A DNA stretch of 64,000 bases. It comes from Melastoma dodecandrum. Lineage: Eukaryota > Streptophyta > Magnoliopsida > Myrtales > Melastomataceae. The position numbers and the translations under genes are program-made. Location of the stretch: NCBI GenBank assembly GCA_029817715.1, contig JARUPY010000112.1, positions 248,001-312,000 on the forward strand, read 5' to 3'. Shown in pieces: positions 12,220 to 23,400 of this stretch (the first letter of the stretch is position 1; each line of letters starts with the position of its first letter). Below the pieces are notes generated by a model, which saw only the letters and a program-made list of their open reading frames with translations, did no database searches and was not told the origin of the DNA.

Positions 12220-13892
12220 AGAGAATCTGGAAAGATTTCCTCGCAAAGACGATCTAGAGACCTCAAATCGAATTTCGGGATCTGCTTTTGGGAGACCTGC
12301 TTTGGGATCTCAATAAACAAATGTGTTAGTAACGAGAGCAACTTGAATTATATGCGAACAAATGCGACCATGATGTCCATGTATATCGTGCTTTATTTAT
12401 GTAGTTCGATTAGGGAAAATGCTTCTGAACATGATTATTGAAGGTCTTCCTCACACTCTCGAGGTTCACTCGTGTTTGTGTGAGCTCGTCTTGATTGGAC
12501 TTGGACTTCCCTTGACTAGGATGCTCATGTACCAGTTGAAGGAGTCTTGACTCGGGTTATAATGTCGGTTTTGGCGTAAGGCCTTTCATAGAAAGTTTAA
12601 AACTTTTCTACTTGGAAGGAATAAATCCATGAGACTTTGTCGGAAAGAGACCTGTTCTATAAAGATTTCACCGTTCAAGCAGATTTTCTGTCATTTGGAC
12701 AACTTACTACTCGGCACACTCCGTTTGGGGATAATGTGACTATTTACTGGGGGTAACAAAATTCTTGTTTTAGGCAGATCCGTTGGGGATGAAAGTCCCA
12801 TCGGGAATTCTTCGAATTTGCTGCAAAAATTTTTTTGAACACCTTTGCTTTTGCAACCAACTTGTTGGCTCTGGTGTTTTTTTTTTATTTTTGCTCTTTT
12901 GAATTTTGCACTTTGCTTTTGCAAGGCTTTGGCCTTTGTGCTTTTCTTTTGCTTTTTCTTTTTTCATTTTGTTTTTTTTTTTAAAGATATGATGAGAATG
13001 TTTGTTGGCTCTTTTTCTGTCTTTTCATTCTTTGGGAATAAGACTTCTTTGATACTCATCTTTGGGGAGTGGCCTAATTAGTTTTTCATGTCCACTGACA
13101 TTGTTTTTCCGCTTGAACCTTGAGGAAGTGTTGCCTTTGTAGGCGGTTGTTTCCCACTTCCTACTACAGGACTCCTTTTGACCTCGGTGTGAGGTTGTCT
13201 TTGGACTAAAGGGTAGCGGTATTTATAAAAGCTCCGTTTTGGCTCTAAGGGTTAGCAATGGTCGATGTACTGTGTTTGGGATAGAGAAGAGAATGCTCCT
13301 TTTCATCCTGGCTTTGAGCATCTTTTGTCAACAGATTCTGAGTCCAATCTCGACGCTCGTTTTTTATGAGAACTCACAGTGTTTGCACTCAACTCTCTAG
13401 GGTAGTTGTTTAGGATAGGGTTTGCCTTCTTTTCCATGTTCAGAAGTATTTGCGAACTCCTTGGGGTGATGTTATGACATCTACAGTATAAATGATATGC
13501 AGATGATGCAAACTCACTGGGTGGATGACATTGTGCATTCCTTGATTTATGTTGCGCCTTGGCTGTGGATTTATGAACTTCATTTCATGGATTTGGTGTC
13601 TGCTTTGGAGATCATCCATGATATAAGGTGCTCGAGTTCCTACATCAAGGAATAGAGGTTGGGTGAGTTCATGTAACCTGACTCTTGTTGAGGAAATAAA
13701 GAAACGATAAAGTTGAACATCCGCTGGGGGAATAAGTTGTGAATGTCCGTCCATCTTGACTGTTGTTGGAAGAAATATGCTTGTATATTCAACTTCTACT
13801 GGGGATTGTGGTACACTCATGAAACCAATTCCGGCTTTGGAGAAATGAGGAGCATGACTCCGATTGGGGAATTATAAGAAATTTCAATAGGG
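12220..13892 (-). other. Tat copy B 3' untranslated region, non-repetitive part
   Basis: About 1.7 kb between the PPT and the tandem repeats. It includes a T-rich tract near 12840-12990 with repeated CTTTTGC words. Minus-strand frames of about 125 codons at 13440-13820 and 13789-14160 occur in both copies but match nothing I know, and they overlap each other. I see no gene here. Confidence 0.6.
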
Positions 13893-14632
13893 AATAAACA
13901 TTCCCTTTCACGTGATCATCCTTGGTGATAACAAATGCAATCTCGAAGTTTTGGTTCGAAATTTTCCACCCAACCACCCTCGCCTTTGTTCGTAATGCGA
14001 GGTTTCTCATGTACCTGCACCCGCCAAAGGGCGAAAGTAAGCTCATGTAACTTGTTTTGATAAATGAGAAAAGTATTGATTTTGAAACAACACTTCCTTT
14101 CATGTAATCGTTGTTTGTTGACAACGAAGGCTTCTCCAAGATTGCTTGAAGTTTTTCCACCCTACCACCCTCGCCTTTCGTTGTCTGTCTAGGATGCTCA
14201 TGTACCTATGAGACGAACGCAGGGCAAAAACAAGTATGTTCATGTAACTTGTTTTGTAAAGAAAGTATTAATATTGAAATAATACTCCCTTTCATGTTGT
14301 TTCGTCATTGCATCTTCGTCCGAAGGAGTCGAAGGGTTGACGAAATTGCGATAAGACTTTGTCCTGAAGTTTTTGCCATCCTACCACTCTCGGTTTTATC
14401 CAGGAATTATGTATCCTTCATATGAGGAGCTCTTGTACCTTTCATGTTATTTGTTGTTTTGACAACGAAGGCTTCTCCAAGATTGCTTCGAGTTTTACCA
14501 CCCTGCCACCCACGCCTTCGTCCACATGATAGGGAGTTTTTGTACCTATATGCGACAAGGGCAAAAACAAGTGAGCTCATGTAACTTGTTTTGTTAGGAA
14601 AGTATCGATGTGGATCGAATACTCCCTTTCAT
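13893..14632. repeat. About 190-bp degenerate tandem repeats in Tat 3' region, copy B
   Basis: About four diverged units downstream of integrase. Each starts near TCCCTTTCATG, carries GACAACGAAGGCTTCTCCAAG and CCACCCTACCACCCTCGCCT, and ends near CATGTAACTTGTTTTG. The last unit overlaps the integrase stop region. Hypervariable 3'-untranslated tandem repeats are a known feature of Tat/Ogre elements and a source of satellite DNA. Confidence 0.75.
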
Positions 14633-17600
14633 GTGTAGTAGCGCCGAAGAGCATCCGCGTTGATTGGTTGCGGTAGTTCTTGTCCATCCATCTTGGTTAG
14701 GATGGTTGCGCCTCCCGAGAAGGCATGTTTTACCACAAAAGGTCCTTCATAATTCGGGGCGAATTTTCCTCTTGGGTCCTTGTAGTTGGGAATGATCCGT
14801 TTGAGAACGAGGTCTCCAGGTCGATATCGGATCGGCTTGACCTTCTTGTTGAACGCCCGAGCCATGCGTTGTTGATATAACTGCATGTGATGGGCTGCCG
14901 CGAGCCTTTTTTCGTCTATGAAATCGAGATGAACAAGATGATGATTGATCTTGTCTTCATCTGTCATATTATTCTGGGACAATATCCTAAGGGTCGGTAG
15001 TTTGACCTCTGCCGGAATCACTGCTTGTGTTCCATGGACGAGCTCGAATGGAGTTGCCCCAGTTGATGTTCGCATCGTCGTTCGGTATGCGAGTAGCGCG
15101 AATGGAAGCTTTTCATGCCAGTCGCGATACGTGATTACTGTTTTCTGAAGAATCTTCTTCATATTCTTGTTTGCTGCTTCGACTGCACCATTCATTTGTG
15201 GACGGTACGGTGAAGAATTGATGTGTTTAATTCTGAATTCTTCACAGGGAGAATGCATGAGTTTGCTATTAAAGTTGGAACCATTGTCGGTGACGAGTAG
15301 TTCCGGTATGCCATATCTAGCGATGATGTTAAACCGCATAAATCGCACGACGTTCTTTGCGGTAACTTCTCTAAATGATTGAGCTTCGATCCACTTGGTG
15401 AAATAGTCAATTGCGACTAAGATGAATCGATGTCCATTTGATGCTATGGGATTGATGGGTCCAATGACGTCCATCCCCCACATTGAAAATGGCCACGGCT
15501 CGAATAAAGGGTAGAGCCTGGTAGGAGGTACATGCACCTTGTCACTGTAAATTTGACACTTGTGACATGCTTTGACGTATTTGATACAATCGGCTTCCAT
15601 TGTCGACCAATAATATCCCAGACGCATGATTTTTTGGGCAAGTGCGTATCCATTCATGTGAGGACCACAAGCACCTTCGTGTACTTCCATCATAATGTCC
15701 TTGGCTTCTTTTTCTGTGATGCACCGCATGAGGGTCGTCGCGAAAGACTTCTTGTATAGGATGTTCCCGTCGAGAAAGTAACCTCTGGATAACCTCCTGA
15801 TGAACTTGCGTTCTTTCCTTGTGCTTATATGAGGAAAGTCTCCTGAATGTAGATACGCCCTAATATCGGCATACCATGGAGATGGATCAACTTGTTGATC
15901 GGGTTCAGTGTTCATGCAACTGGGCTCTTCGATGATGTTGATGCGGAGAGGTTCAATGTCCATTTCTCCGGCCAATGGTATCATTGATGCGAGAGTTGCA
16001 AGTGCATCGGCAAATCGATTGTCAGATCGTGGTAGGTAGCTGAAACTAATGTCCGTAAATTTTCGAATCAGCTCTTGCAGATAATCTTGATATATGATAA
16101 GCTTCGGATCCCTTGTGCGCCAAGCTCCGTTGGTTTGAGAGATTATGAGTGCAGAATCTCCGTAAACGTCTAAGAATTGTGCTTTTATGTCAAGTGCACG
16201 TAGTAAACCGAGAATACATGCTTCATATTCAGAAATGTTATTTGTGCATGGGAATGTTACTTTAGCAACAACTGGATAATATTGCCCGTTTGGGGATATC
16301 ACAACTGCTCCAATGCCAGAACCTGATGAGTTGACTGCGCCATCAAAATACATCGTCCATCGTTGTTCTGAATCTACTAGTAAGATGTCATCATCTGGCA
16401 GCTTAATTTCCAGTGGGGAATAGTCTGTCCCTGGATATTCTGCTATGTGATCGGCAATAGTTCTGCCTTTGATTGATTTCGTTGAGTGAAATTTGATGTC
16501 GAATTCGGCAAGTTGCAGCTGCCATTTTGAAATTCTTCCGATAAGAGTTGGTTTATCGAAAAGGTATTTGAGCGGATCATTATCTGAAATTAGCAATATC
16601 TCGTAATGGAGAGTATATTGTCGGAGACGATGAAGAACCCAAACGAGTGCGCAGCATGTGCGTTCCGGGACTGTGTATCGGGCTTCGCAGTCTGTGAATT
16701 TTTTGCTGAGGTAATAAATGGCGTGTTCCTTGGCGCCTGGTAACTGCTGTGCTAGCATTGCCCCAAATGACTCTTCTAGTACTGTTAGATAGAGCGTGAG
16801 CGGATGTCCCGGCTTTGGCGGGATAAGGATTGGCGGTTCTGTTAGGTACATCTTGATCTGTTCGAATGCGTTCCTGCAATCTTCATCCCATTCAAATTTG
16901 ACGTCTTTTCTCAATTTCCTGAATAGAGGTTTGCATGTGTCGGCCAGGTTGGAAATAAACCTTCCGATATAATTGATGCGGCCCATGAAGCCACGGATCT
17001 CTTTAACTGACTTTGGTGCTGGAAGTTCCTTAATTGCTTTGATTTTATCTGGGTCTATTTCAATGCCTTTATTGCTTACAACAAACCCAAGAAGTTTCCC
17101 CGATGTTGCCCCAAACACGCATTTGGCGGGATTGAGACGCAATTTGTATTTACGAAGTCGTTCAAACAGCTTGCGTAGAACGACCATGTGATCTTCTTCT
17201 GTTCTGGATTTGGCGATCATGTCATCAACATAAACTTCGATCTCACGGTGCATCATGTCATGGAATAGGACTACCATTGCTCGTTGATATGTTGCCCCGG
17301 CGTTCTTTAGCCCAAATGGCATAACTCGGTAACAGAATGTGCCCCAGGGTGTGATGAATGTCGTCTTTTCCTTATCTGCCTCAGCCATCTTGATCTGATT
17401 ATAGCCAGAGAATCCGTCCATAAAGGAGAATTTGTTGAAACCGGCCGTGTTGTCCACTAATAGATCGATGTGCGGTAGAGGGAAGTCATCTTTGGGACTT
17501 GCTTTATTGAGGTCTCGGTAATCCACGCATACTCTGACTTTTCCATTCTTCTTCATGACCGGGACGATGTTTGCGACCCATTGAGGATATTCCGATACTT

Positions 17601-18150
17601 CGATAAAATTGACTTTAAGTAGCTTGTCTACTTCTTCCTTGATTGCAAGGGCTAGTTCCGGTTTGTATCGACGTTGCTTTTGTTTGATTGGATGAATCAA
17701 AGGATTAGTGGGGATTTTGTGCTCCACTATTTCTGAGTCTAATCCTGGCATATCTGCGTATGACCAAGCGAAGACATCTGAAAATTCTCTGAGAAGATTT
17801 ATAATTTTCTCGGCTTCATCTGTTAGTAAATCTGCACCAATGAAGAGCTCTTTGGGCTCGTCTTCTGTTCCAATATTGATAGAAATTGGTTCTTGCAGAG
17901 TGACTTCCTTGGGATTTTCATGTCTCAATAATCCTTGTTCTAGGCCATGGTAGCCGTCAAGGGATTCCGGATTTTGAATGACTTCTTCATCTGGATCTTC
18001 TGATGTTTCGGGGTCTTTTGACGATTGGCCGTCTGTCTCATCGAATTCATCTGAAATATGACCACACTCTATTTGAAAAAGTTCTGGGAGTTTGTCCCGG
18101 AATTCTTGAATGGTTTCTGAAGTGTTATTCCTGCGTAGGAAGTATGTCAA
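14629..18150 (-). CDS. Tat copy B pol: RT - RNase H - second RNase H - integrase, intact frame
   Basis: A 1173-residue open frame. RT spans about residues 165-345, with VCVDYRDLNKASP near 207-219 and the catalytic YVDD at 307-310. A gypsy-type RNase H follows at about 445-565; its first strand reads LTLYLTVLEE, with no Asp where one is usual. An archaeal-type RNase H follows at about 595-722, with YFDG (Asp603), SEYEA (Glu641) and a C-terminal SDNRFADALA. The integrase has the zinc finger CHKCQ (862-866) and the DDE triad Asp893 (GMDVIG), Asp955 (VTDNGS) and Glu991 (AVEAAN). A chromodomain is not evident and the frame ends soon after integrase. The first Met is only the first in frame; protease lies upstream behind a stop-containing gap. 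No frameshift was seen, so enzymes could still be made. Confidence 0.9.
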   Translation of the reverse strand: MTYFLRRNNTSETIQEFRDKLPELFQIECGHISDEFDETDGQSSKDPETSEDPDEEVIQNPESLDGYHGLEQGLLRHENPKEVTLQEPISINIGTEDEPKELFIGADLLTDEAEKIINLLREFSDVFAWSYADMPGLDSEIVEHKIPTNPLIHPIKQKQRRYKPELALAIKEEVDKLLKVNFIEVSEYPQWVANIVPVMKKNGKVRVCVDYRDLNKASPKDDFPLPHIDLLVDNTAGFNKFSFMDGFSGYNQIKMAEADKEKTTFITPWGTFCYRVMPFGLKNAGATYQRAMVVLFHDMMHREIEVYVDDMIAKSRTEEDHMVVLRKLFERLRKYKLRLNPAKCVFGATSGKLLGFVVSNKGIEIDPDKIKAIKELPAPKSVKEIRGFMGRINYIGRFISNLADTCKPLFRKLRKDVKFEWDEDCRNAFEQIKMYLTEPPILIPPKPGHPLTLYLTVLEESFGAMLAQQLPGAKEHAIYYLSKKFTDCEARYTVPERTCCALVWVLHRLRQYTLHYEILLISDNDPLKYLFDKPTLIGRISKWQLQLAEFDIKFHSTKSIKGRTIADHIAEYPGTDYSPLEIKLPDDDILLVDSEQRWTMYFDGAVNSSGSGIGAVVISPNGQYYPVVAKVTFPCTNNISEYEACILGLLRALDIKAQFLDVYGDSALIISQTNGAWRTRDPKLIIYQDYLQELIRKFTDISFSYLPRSDNRFADALATLASMIPLAGEMDIEPLRINIIEEPSCMNTEPDQQVDPSPWYADIRAYLHSGDFPHISTRKERKFIRRLSRGYFLDGNILYKKSFATTLMRCITEKEAKDIMMEVHEGACGPHMNGYALAQKIMRLGYYWSTMEADCIKYVKACHKCQIYSDKVHVPPTRLYPLFEPWPFSMWGMDVIGPINPIASNGHRFILVAIDYFTKWIEAQSFREVTAKNVVRFMRFNIIARYGIPELLVTDNGSNFNSKLMHSPCEEFRIKHINSSPYRPQMNGAVEAANKNMKKILQKTVITYRDWHEKLPFALLAYRTTMRTSTGATPFELVHGTQAVIPAEVKLPTLRILSQNNMTDEDKINHHLVHLDFIDEKRLAAAHHMQLYQQRMARAFNKKVKPIRYRPGDLVLKRIIPNYKDPRGKFAPNYEGPFVVKHAFSGGATILTKMDGQELPQPINADALRRYYT

Positions 18151-18634
18151 GAAACAATTCAGAAAGCATATGAAGAAATTGAAATAACTATCGCATGCGA
18201 GGAATTGAAATGACTATCACACGTGAAGAAGTTGAAGTGATCAACTCATGCGAAGATACTAAAATGGCCATCACATGCGTGGAAGTTGGAATGACTATTA
18301 CATGCGAAGCAATTAAAATGACCATCACATGCGTGGACAAATGAGATGTCGTAGACATCAGGTCTCAGTGGGCTGGGCGTTATTCATGTGCCCGTATTTT
18401 CCTTATATCCCTCACATGCCCTGGAATACATCATCGTCCTGATGTGGATCCTACGACATCTCGACACTAAGTAGTCGTTACATTCACTCCACCAGTCCAC
18501 GACTAAAGATATGGTGGGTTTATTGACGCATCCGTTGATCGACATGCCAATCACGCTGATTTCATATGCATAAAAGTAAAAGGATGTATTGGAGTGTTTC
18601 ACCCTTTGAGTGGCAACTCGTCCAGGTTCAATGC
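18151..18634 (-). other. Stop-containing spacer between protease and RT, copy B (possible Ogre-like intron)
   Basis: About 480 bp separate the protease stop from the RT-IN frame, with stops in the polyprotein frames. Ogre elements of the same lineage carry an intron at this place that joins pro to RT by splicing (established for Ogre). I could not fix donor and acceptor sites by eye, so a spliced intron here is inference. The RT-proximal part holds a 27-bp tandem repeat. Confidence 0.45.
18172..18332. repeat. 27-bp tandem repeat, six units (copy B)
   Basis: Six degenerate units of 26-27 bp, each of the form GAAGAAATTGAAATGACTAT followed by CACATGC. They occupy 161 bp between protease and RT. 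The period is a multiple of three, so the minus strand can read as a nine-residue repeat, but no coding role is evident. Confidence 0.8.
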
Positions 18635-19708
18635 TCATTCGAGGTGGAGATCTGCCATAACATCGGCTAATTGCTCCTGTTGTAACGTGCCCCGTGATGC
18701 CGGAACGAATACCTCATATAAGTCTGGATAGCCAAGAATTCCACATGTCTCGATTCTTAGTTTCCAATCTTGAATAGTATCTTCTTCATATTCGATACCC
18801 GCTTTGTCGGCTGGGGTGGGTATCTGAATTGGGAAAAGCATGCCTTGTCTTCTTGCTCCCAAACCTCCTCCAATCTGGTATCCCATTTGAAGTAAAACTC
18901 GTGCCATGTTTGCGACCATATGTTCAATTGGCGGGTCCTTATTGACTTTTCGGATCATGTTCACCATTTCGAATGCTTGCATCGTGGACGGTTCAACAGA
19001 GGGTTCTCCAACATATGGAATATCGACTTCATTGCATAATTCAATATCTCGTTCTCCGTTGACAGTTACGAGTTTGCCTCCGAATGGGAACTTGACTTTT
19101 TGATGATATGTGGAAGGGATTGCCCCAGCTTGATGAATCCATGGTCTTCCAAGTAACATGTTGAAAGAGCTGTTAGTTTCAAGCACCTGGAATGCAGTCA
19201 TAAATTTGGCCGGGCCCATAATGATTTCCAGGGCTATTTCTCCGAGGGGTTTGCGTTTTGCTCCGTCAAATGCTCTGATGTTTAAGCTGGGCGGAGACAT
19301 GCTTTTCACGTCGAGTCCCAACTGGCGAGCAACTCCCAGAGGTAGTATGTTAACTCCAGAGCCTCCATCGATCAACACTTTGGAGATCTGATTGCCCATG
19401 CAACTTAATGTTATGAACAAAGCTTTATTGCTTTCCTCTGCTCCTTTTGGGACGTCTTGGTCGGAAAAAGTGATGGCATTTTGAGCCAACATCCCATTCA
19501 TGAATATGTCAAAAGCATTAACTTCGATTTCTGGCGGTACATGCACCTCTGCCAAGAACCTCTCCAGTGAATTTCGATGTTTGTCTGACGAGTTGATCAG
19601 ATCAAATAACGAGATTTGTGCTGGTTGTCTCTTCAACTGCTCTATAATGTCATAGTCGCTAACCTTTATCGTCTTGACGACCTGCCTGATTTCTTCGGCA
19701 GTGGGCAC
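18635..19708 (-). CDS. Tat copy B aspartic protease with G-patch-like segment
   Basis: A frame of 357 residues. The aspartic protease signature is LIDGGSGVNILP in the first half, followed by the flap/ILG-type strand FNMLLGRPWIH. The C-terminal third has a G-patch-like stretch, MGYQIGGGLGARRQG, typical of Tat/Ogre polyproteins. The frame opens with GTG rather than ATG and is preceded by TAA, so it is a fragment of a gag-pro polyprotein rather than an independent gene. Only about a dozen codons of the gag end may remain. Pol follows after about 480 bp that contain stops. Confidence 0.82.
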   Translation of the reverse strand: MPTAEEIRQVVKTIKVSDYDIIEQLKRQPAQISLFDLINSSDKHRNSLERFLAEVHVPPEIEVNAFDIFMNGMLAQNAITFSDQDVPKGAEESNKALFITLSCMGNQISKVLIDGGSGVNILPLGVARQLGLDVKSMSPPSLNIRAFDGAKRKPLGEIALEIIMGPAKFMTAFQVLETNSSFNMLLGRPWIHQAGAIPSTYHQKVKFPFGGKLVTVNGERDIELCNEVDIPYVGEPSVEPSTMQAFEMVNMIRKVNKDPPIEHMVANMARVLLQMGYQIGGGLGARRQGMLFPIQIPTPADKAGIEYEEDTIQDWKLRIETCGILGYPDLYEVFVPASRGTLQQEQLADVMADLHLE

Positions 19709-20423
19709 TTTGGGCTCCGGATTCTTAGGTTACTCAGGTCCCGCTACAACCTTTCCCGATCAACCTTTCATATGCAATAACAACCCAATCCCAAGTCCTA
19801 GTATGATGCCACATGCGGTTTGTGTAAATACGTTTCTTTTTATATTATTATTTTAGGAATAATTAAACCTTTGGTGTGCAAATATAATAGTCTCAAATCA
19901 AATGATATTCATGAAAGCCAAATGTGCATATGGATGCATTAAAGCGATAAAAAGGAGGTAAGAGAGGGAGAAAAGAAATGCGGAAACCCCCTGTAACCAA
20001 CTCAAGTCGCTGCAAAACGAACATAATTAGTATTACAATTATCACATACAATCGTACCTGAACCTGTCCCTGCACGAGTAACAGTCACTTACTAACAAGC
20101 AAATGCACGTGCGGCGTCTGGTACCTGTAGTGGGCAATCAATTCTAGACTTGGAAGAGGTTTCTAAAACCTCCCTCGGACTGAGGGAGGCGGGTCCCGGA
20201 CCATAACCTACACCGCAGAAAGCAGCGAGGCCGTGTCATTCGGTGACCCCCTAAAAATCCTAGCCCCGGGTTCGGGCATACCTAGAAATGCTTAGAAAGC
20301 GGTAAACAAACACAAACAAAAGATCATACAGAAGGCATGAGCCAAACAATTACATGCGCAAACAATCACTCCTCCCCGCATGTGGATAGAAAGAAAGAGT
20401 TTTCAGTAAGAATCCACTTGCGG
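19709..20423 (-). other. Leader between PBS and protease, copy B; gag missing
   Basis: Only about 0.7 kb lies between the PBS and protease, where a complete Tat element would carry about 1.5 kb or more of gag. No zinc knuckle or capsid-like frame is visible. A short remnant just before the protease reads like the tail of gag but has a TAA in frame. The rest has no recognisable gene. Confidence 0.7.
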
Positions 20424-20443
20424 GGTCCCCAGCGGAGTCGCCA
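20424..20443 (-). other. Primer-binding site of Tat copy B
   Basis: Same 20-base site as in copy A, with the same seven-base spacer to the LTR edge at 20451. The unchanged site fits a fairly recent duplication of the array. Confidence 0.8.
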
Positions 20444-20450
20444 TCCGGGA

Positions 20451-23400
20451 TGTGCGTCCCTCCCGCTCGTTCCCGAATGAGAACAAGAAGGAGGACCGTA
20501 ATCCTTCGTGGCTCCGTAAAAATTCGTTTGTCGCTTAACCTAGGTAAGCTAAAAAAAACGGAGTCGCCACCGACTTTATTAAAAATGGTATAAAGTCGGA
20601 AAAAACCAAAGAGGGTTCGGGGATTCCTAACTACTCACTCTCTCACTCAAACATGCGAAAAAAGGTTGGCGATACTTTTAAAAGAGGTTTCTGATTAACG
20701 GGTGTTGGACCCAATCTGGGCTTTTAAGCCCAGACTCGTGTCATTGGATTACGAGCTTAGGCTCGATTCGGGCGTTGAACCCGAACTCGTATGTGATGAT
20801 CACGTGCGCAATCACATACAATTATCTAGATCAAAGTAGGCGGGGAAAGGCGGTGACCGTGGGCCTATACACCTGGACCCACGGCCCGTTACAAGTGGAA
20901 AAATAGAAAGTCGGGAAGGCCCGCACCTTCCCTCATGTACCTTAAGTTTGACGGTTGGGGCCGCTTTAACGTCTTCAATCATCGCAGTTTTTACACACGC
21001 GGAGAAAAATCTACGCGGTCTGTTACACACGTCTTCAAGGCTTCCTTTCCACACTTGTTGGAATTTCGAGCTCGCACGAGTAGTGTTCATGGAAAAATGG
21101 GAGAAAGAATAAAGTGGAAAAATGGGAAAGTGGGAAAAGAAGAAAGTGGGAGAAATAAAAAATGGAAAAAGGAAAGTGGGTTAGAAAATTCTAATATGAA
21201 ATACGTAAACAAATTAGAATTTCTAAATAAGTCGGAATGAGACTTACGTGGGGCGTCTTAGCCGAGAGAAATATGCGTGGAGTAGCAAACGAAATCAAGT
21301 TTTCATAAGCTAAGTAACAATCTTATTTTGAAACAACCATGTCATAGGAAAATTATTTCAAAAAAAAATCATTTTATAAATGTGAAACGTAAGCTTATAT
21401 GAGAACACGTACAAAAAATGAATGTATAAATGATAGAGATGCGAAATAGGTGACACTCCCTAAATTTCAATGTAATAAGAATCAATCAAATGAATCATTG
21501 GCAAGTAAAAACCAACACGAAAGAACATTCAATCAAATATAAAGCAAACAAGCACACATGCGGCAGATTTGGATAACCACGAAGAATGAAGCGTAACTTT
21601 CAGCTCCGAGCATGAAATCACGTGTTCTTATACTCAAAACGAAGCTACGGAAGATACGGATCTAATGCCATAGATTTCAGCTCAATCCGACATTTCAAAC
21701 TCAAGATACAAGCAAAAGTACGTACCTCCGTTGAGCTGTCCTGTTTTGCAGCCGAGAGTGAACGTGCTCCATTTCAATCCAAGGTTGCTCGGTCGTATCC
21801 AAAAATGTCCAGAATAGAAAGAGGACAAGACAAAGAAGAGAAGGACAACGACGTTACTTTCATGCAAGTAAAGCGAAATTAGTACGAAAAGAAAGGGTGA
21901 GATTGCTCACCGTCGCGGGAATCTTGTTTCCCGGGTCTCCATGATCTCTCTGAAGGTCGACTATGAATTGTCCAATCGTATTTAGAAAAATCTCGAATAA
22001 ATGACAAGAAGAAAAGTTAAAAGAAAGTTTGAACTTAAGGAAAGTCAATTCAAAACATTACGGATCATATGTGACGCGCAAGTGAACATGTATATAAAAT
22101 GAGCTAATAGGACAAGGAATGATGGACCATTTAATGAATTAGCAGCATGAGACTTACGCAAAATTAGATGAACCAATATTGTTAACCAGAAGACACTACT
22201 AATAGGCTCACAACAGCTTGAGCTACAGGTAGGATAGCAATTCAAAACGAAGGCGGGCAATCTAAAAAAATTCGAAACCGAAGTGACCAGGTTTATGAGC
22301 AGCACGAATATGAGATTGAGGTAAAAGGGATTTGCACGTTCGCAAAGTACAATTAAACCAGAAGCTGAAATCAGGATTCTATTTGTAAATCATCAACGTG
22401 GGTGAACTAGCAAATAATGAAGAAATTGCAGCGAATCTTAGACTAATAATGACGCTAAAGCAGACAGGTAGTCGTTAGCAAGGAAACACATTTTGACAAA
22501 AATGAGAATTGCAGCAAGTTAAAATAAGTCGACGGTTTGAGCGAGGAGCCCATCACGAGGATACCCTACCAAACAAGCTGATTCCTATACAAACTAATCC
22601 CAAAGTTGAAACACTAATCCAAAGCAAAATCGGCAATACAATGAGAACGGAAACGAACAATGAGATCGAAGTGAAAACAAACAAACTAGCAGGTCATATC
22701 AGAAACACCTAAGAAATGTAAGTCAACCATGAGAGTCGCAGCAACTTGGAAATGAGAAACTTATAGTACGAAATCAGCAACGGAAACTATGCTAGATCGA
22801 TTAGAAAACATACCAAACATTGATGAGGTTAAAATTAAAACGAGTGAATGAATAAGCTCGTTGGCTAAACATACATATGTACCAATCGCTGGTTCAGTAG
22901 CGAAAACCTGAAGTATTATAAGAAAATGCTGCGAATGGATGATGAAAATATCACAAGTAGCAAACAAACAGCAAATATCTAGGTTGAATCGGTCGCGAAG
23001 CTGAGATAATTCTTAAACAAAACAGAGTAAGCAATCTAACATAATCTGATTGGCTGCAGCGATGACATTTAACATGAACAGGCCATCCCCAATGAGTCAG
23101 AATAAGCATGAATGAATTAGCAACGCAAATCCACAAACAAGCTGCAGCAAATAAGATGAAGGATCAAACCAATGGCTCAGAACGCATTTCTGGCCATGAT
23201 CAGCAAGTGTGCATACGGCTTCTGTCCTCTGCTTTAGCCGTTTTGAAGGCTCTTCGAAGCTTCATTCTAGTTCTTTAGTGACCTGTTCATCCTAAAATAA
23301 GAAGGCATTGGAGTCAAATCAACAACATAAGGCTATTCATGGCCATTTATGAACCCAAATGAAACAAATGGACTCGGCGGAGGTCTTATATCTAATTCAG

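Noticed and set aside
14945..17953. Plus-strand ORFs of 60-81 codons inside the Tat pol region
   Set aside because: They are antisense shadows of the minus-strand pol frame, have no known domain, and repeat at the same offset in copy A.
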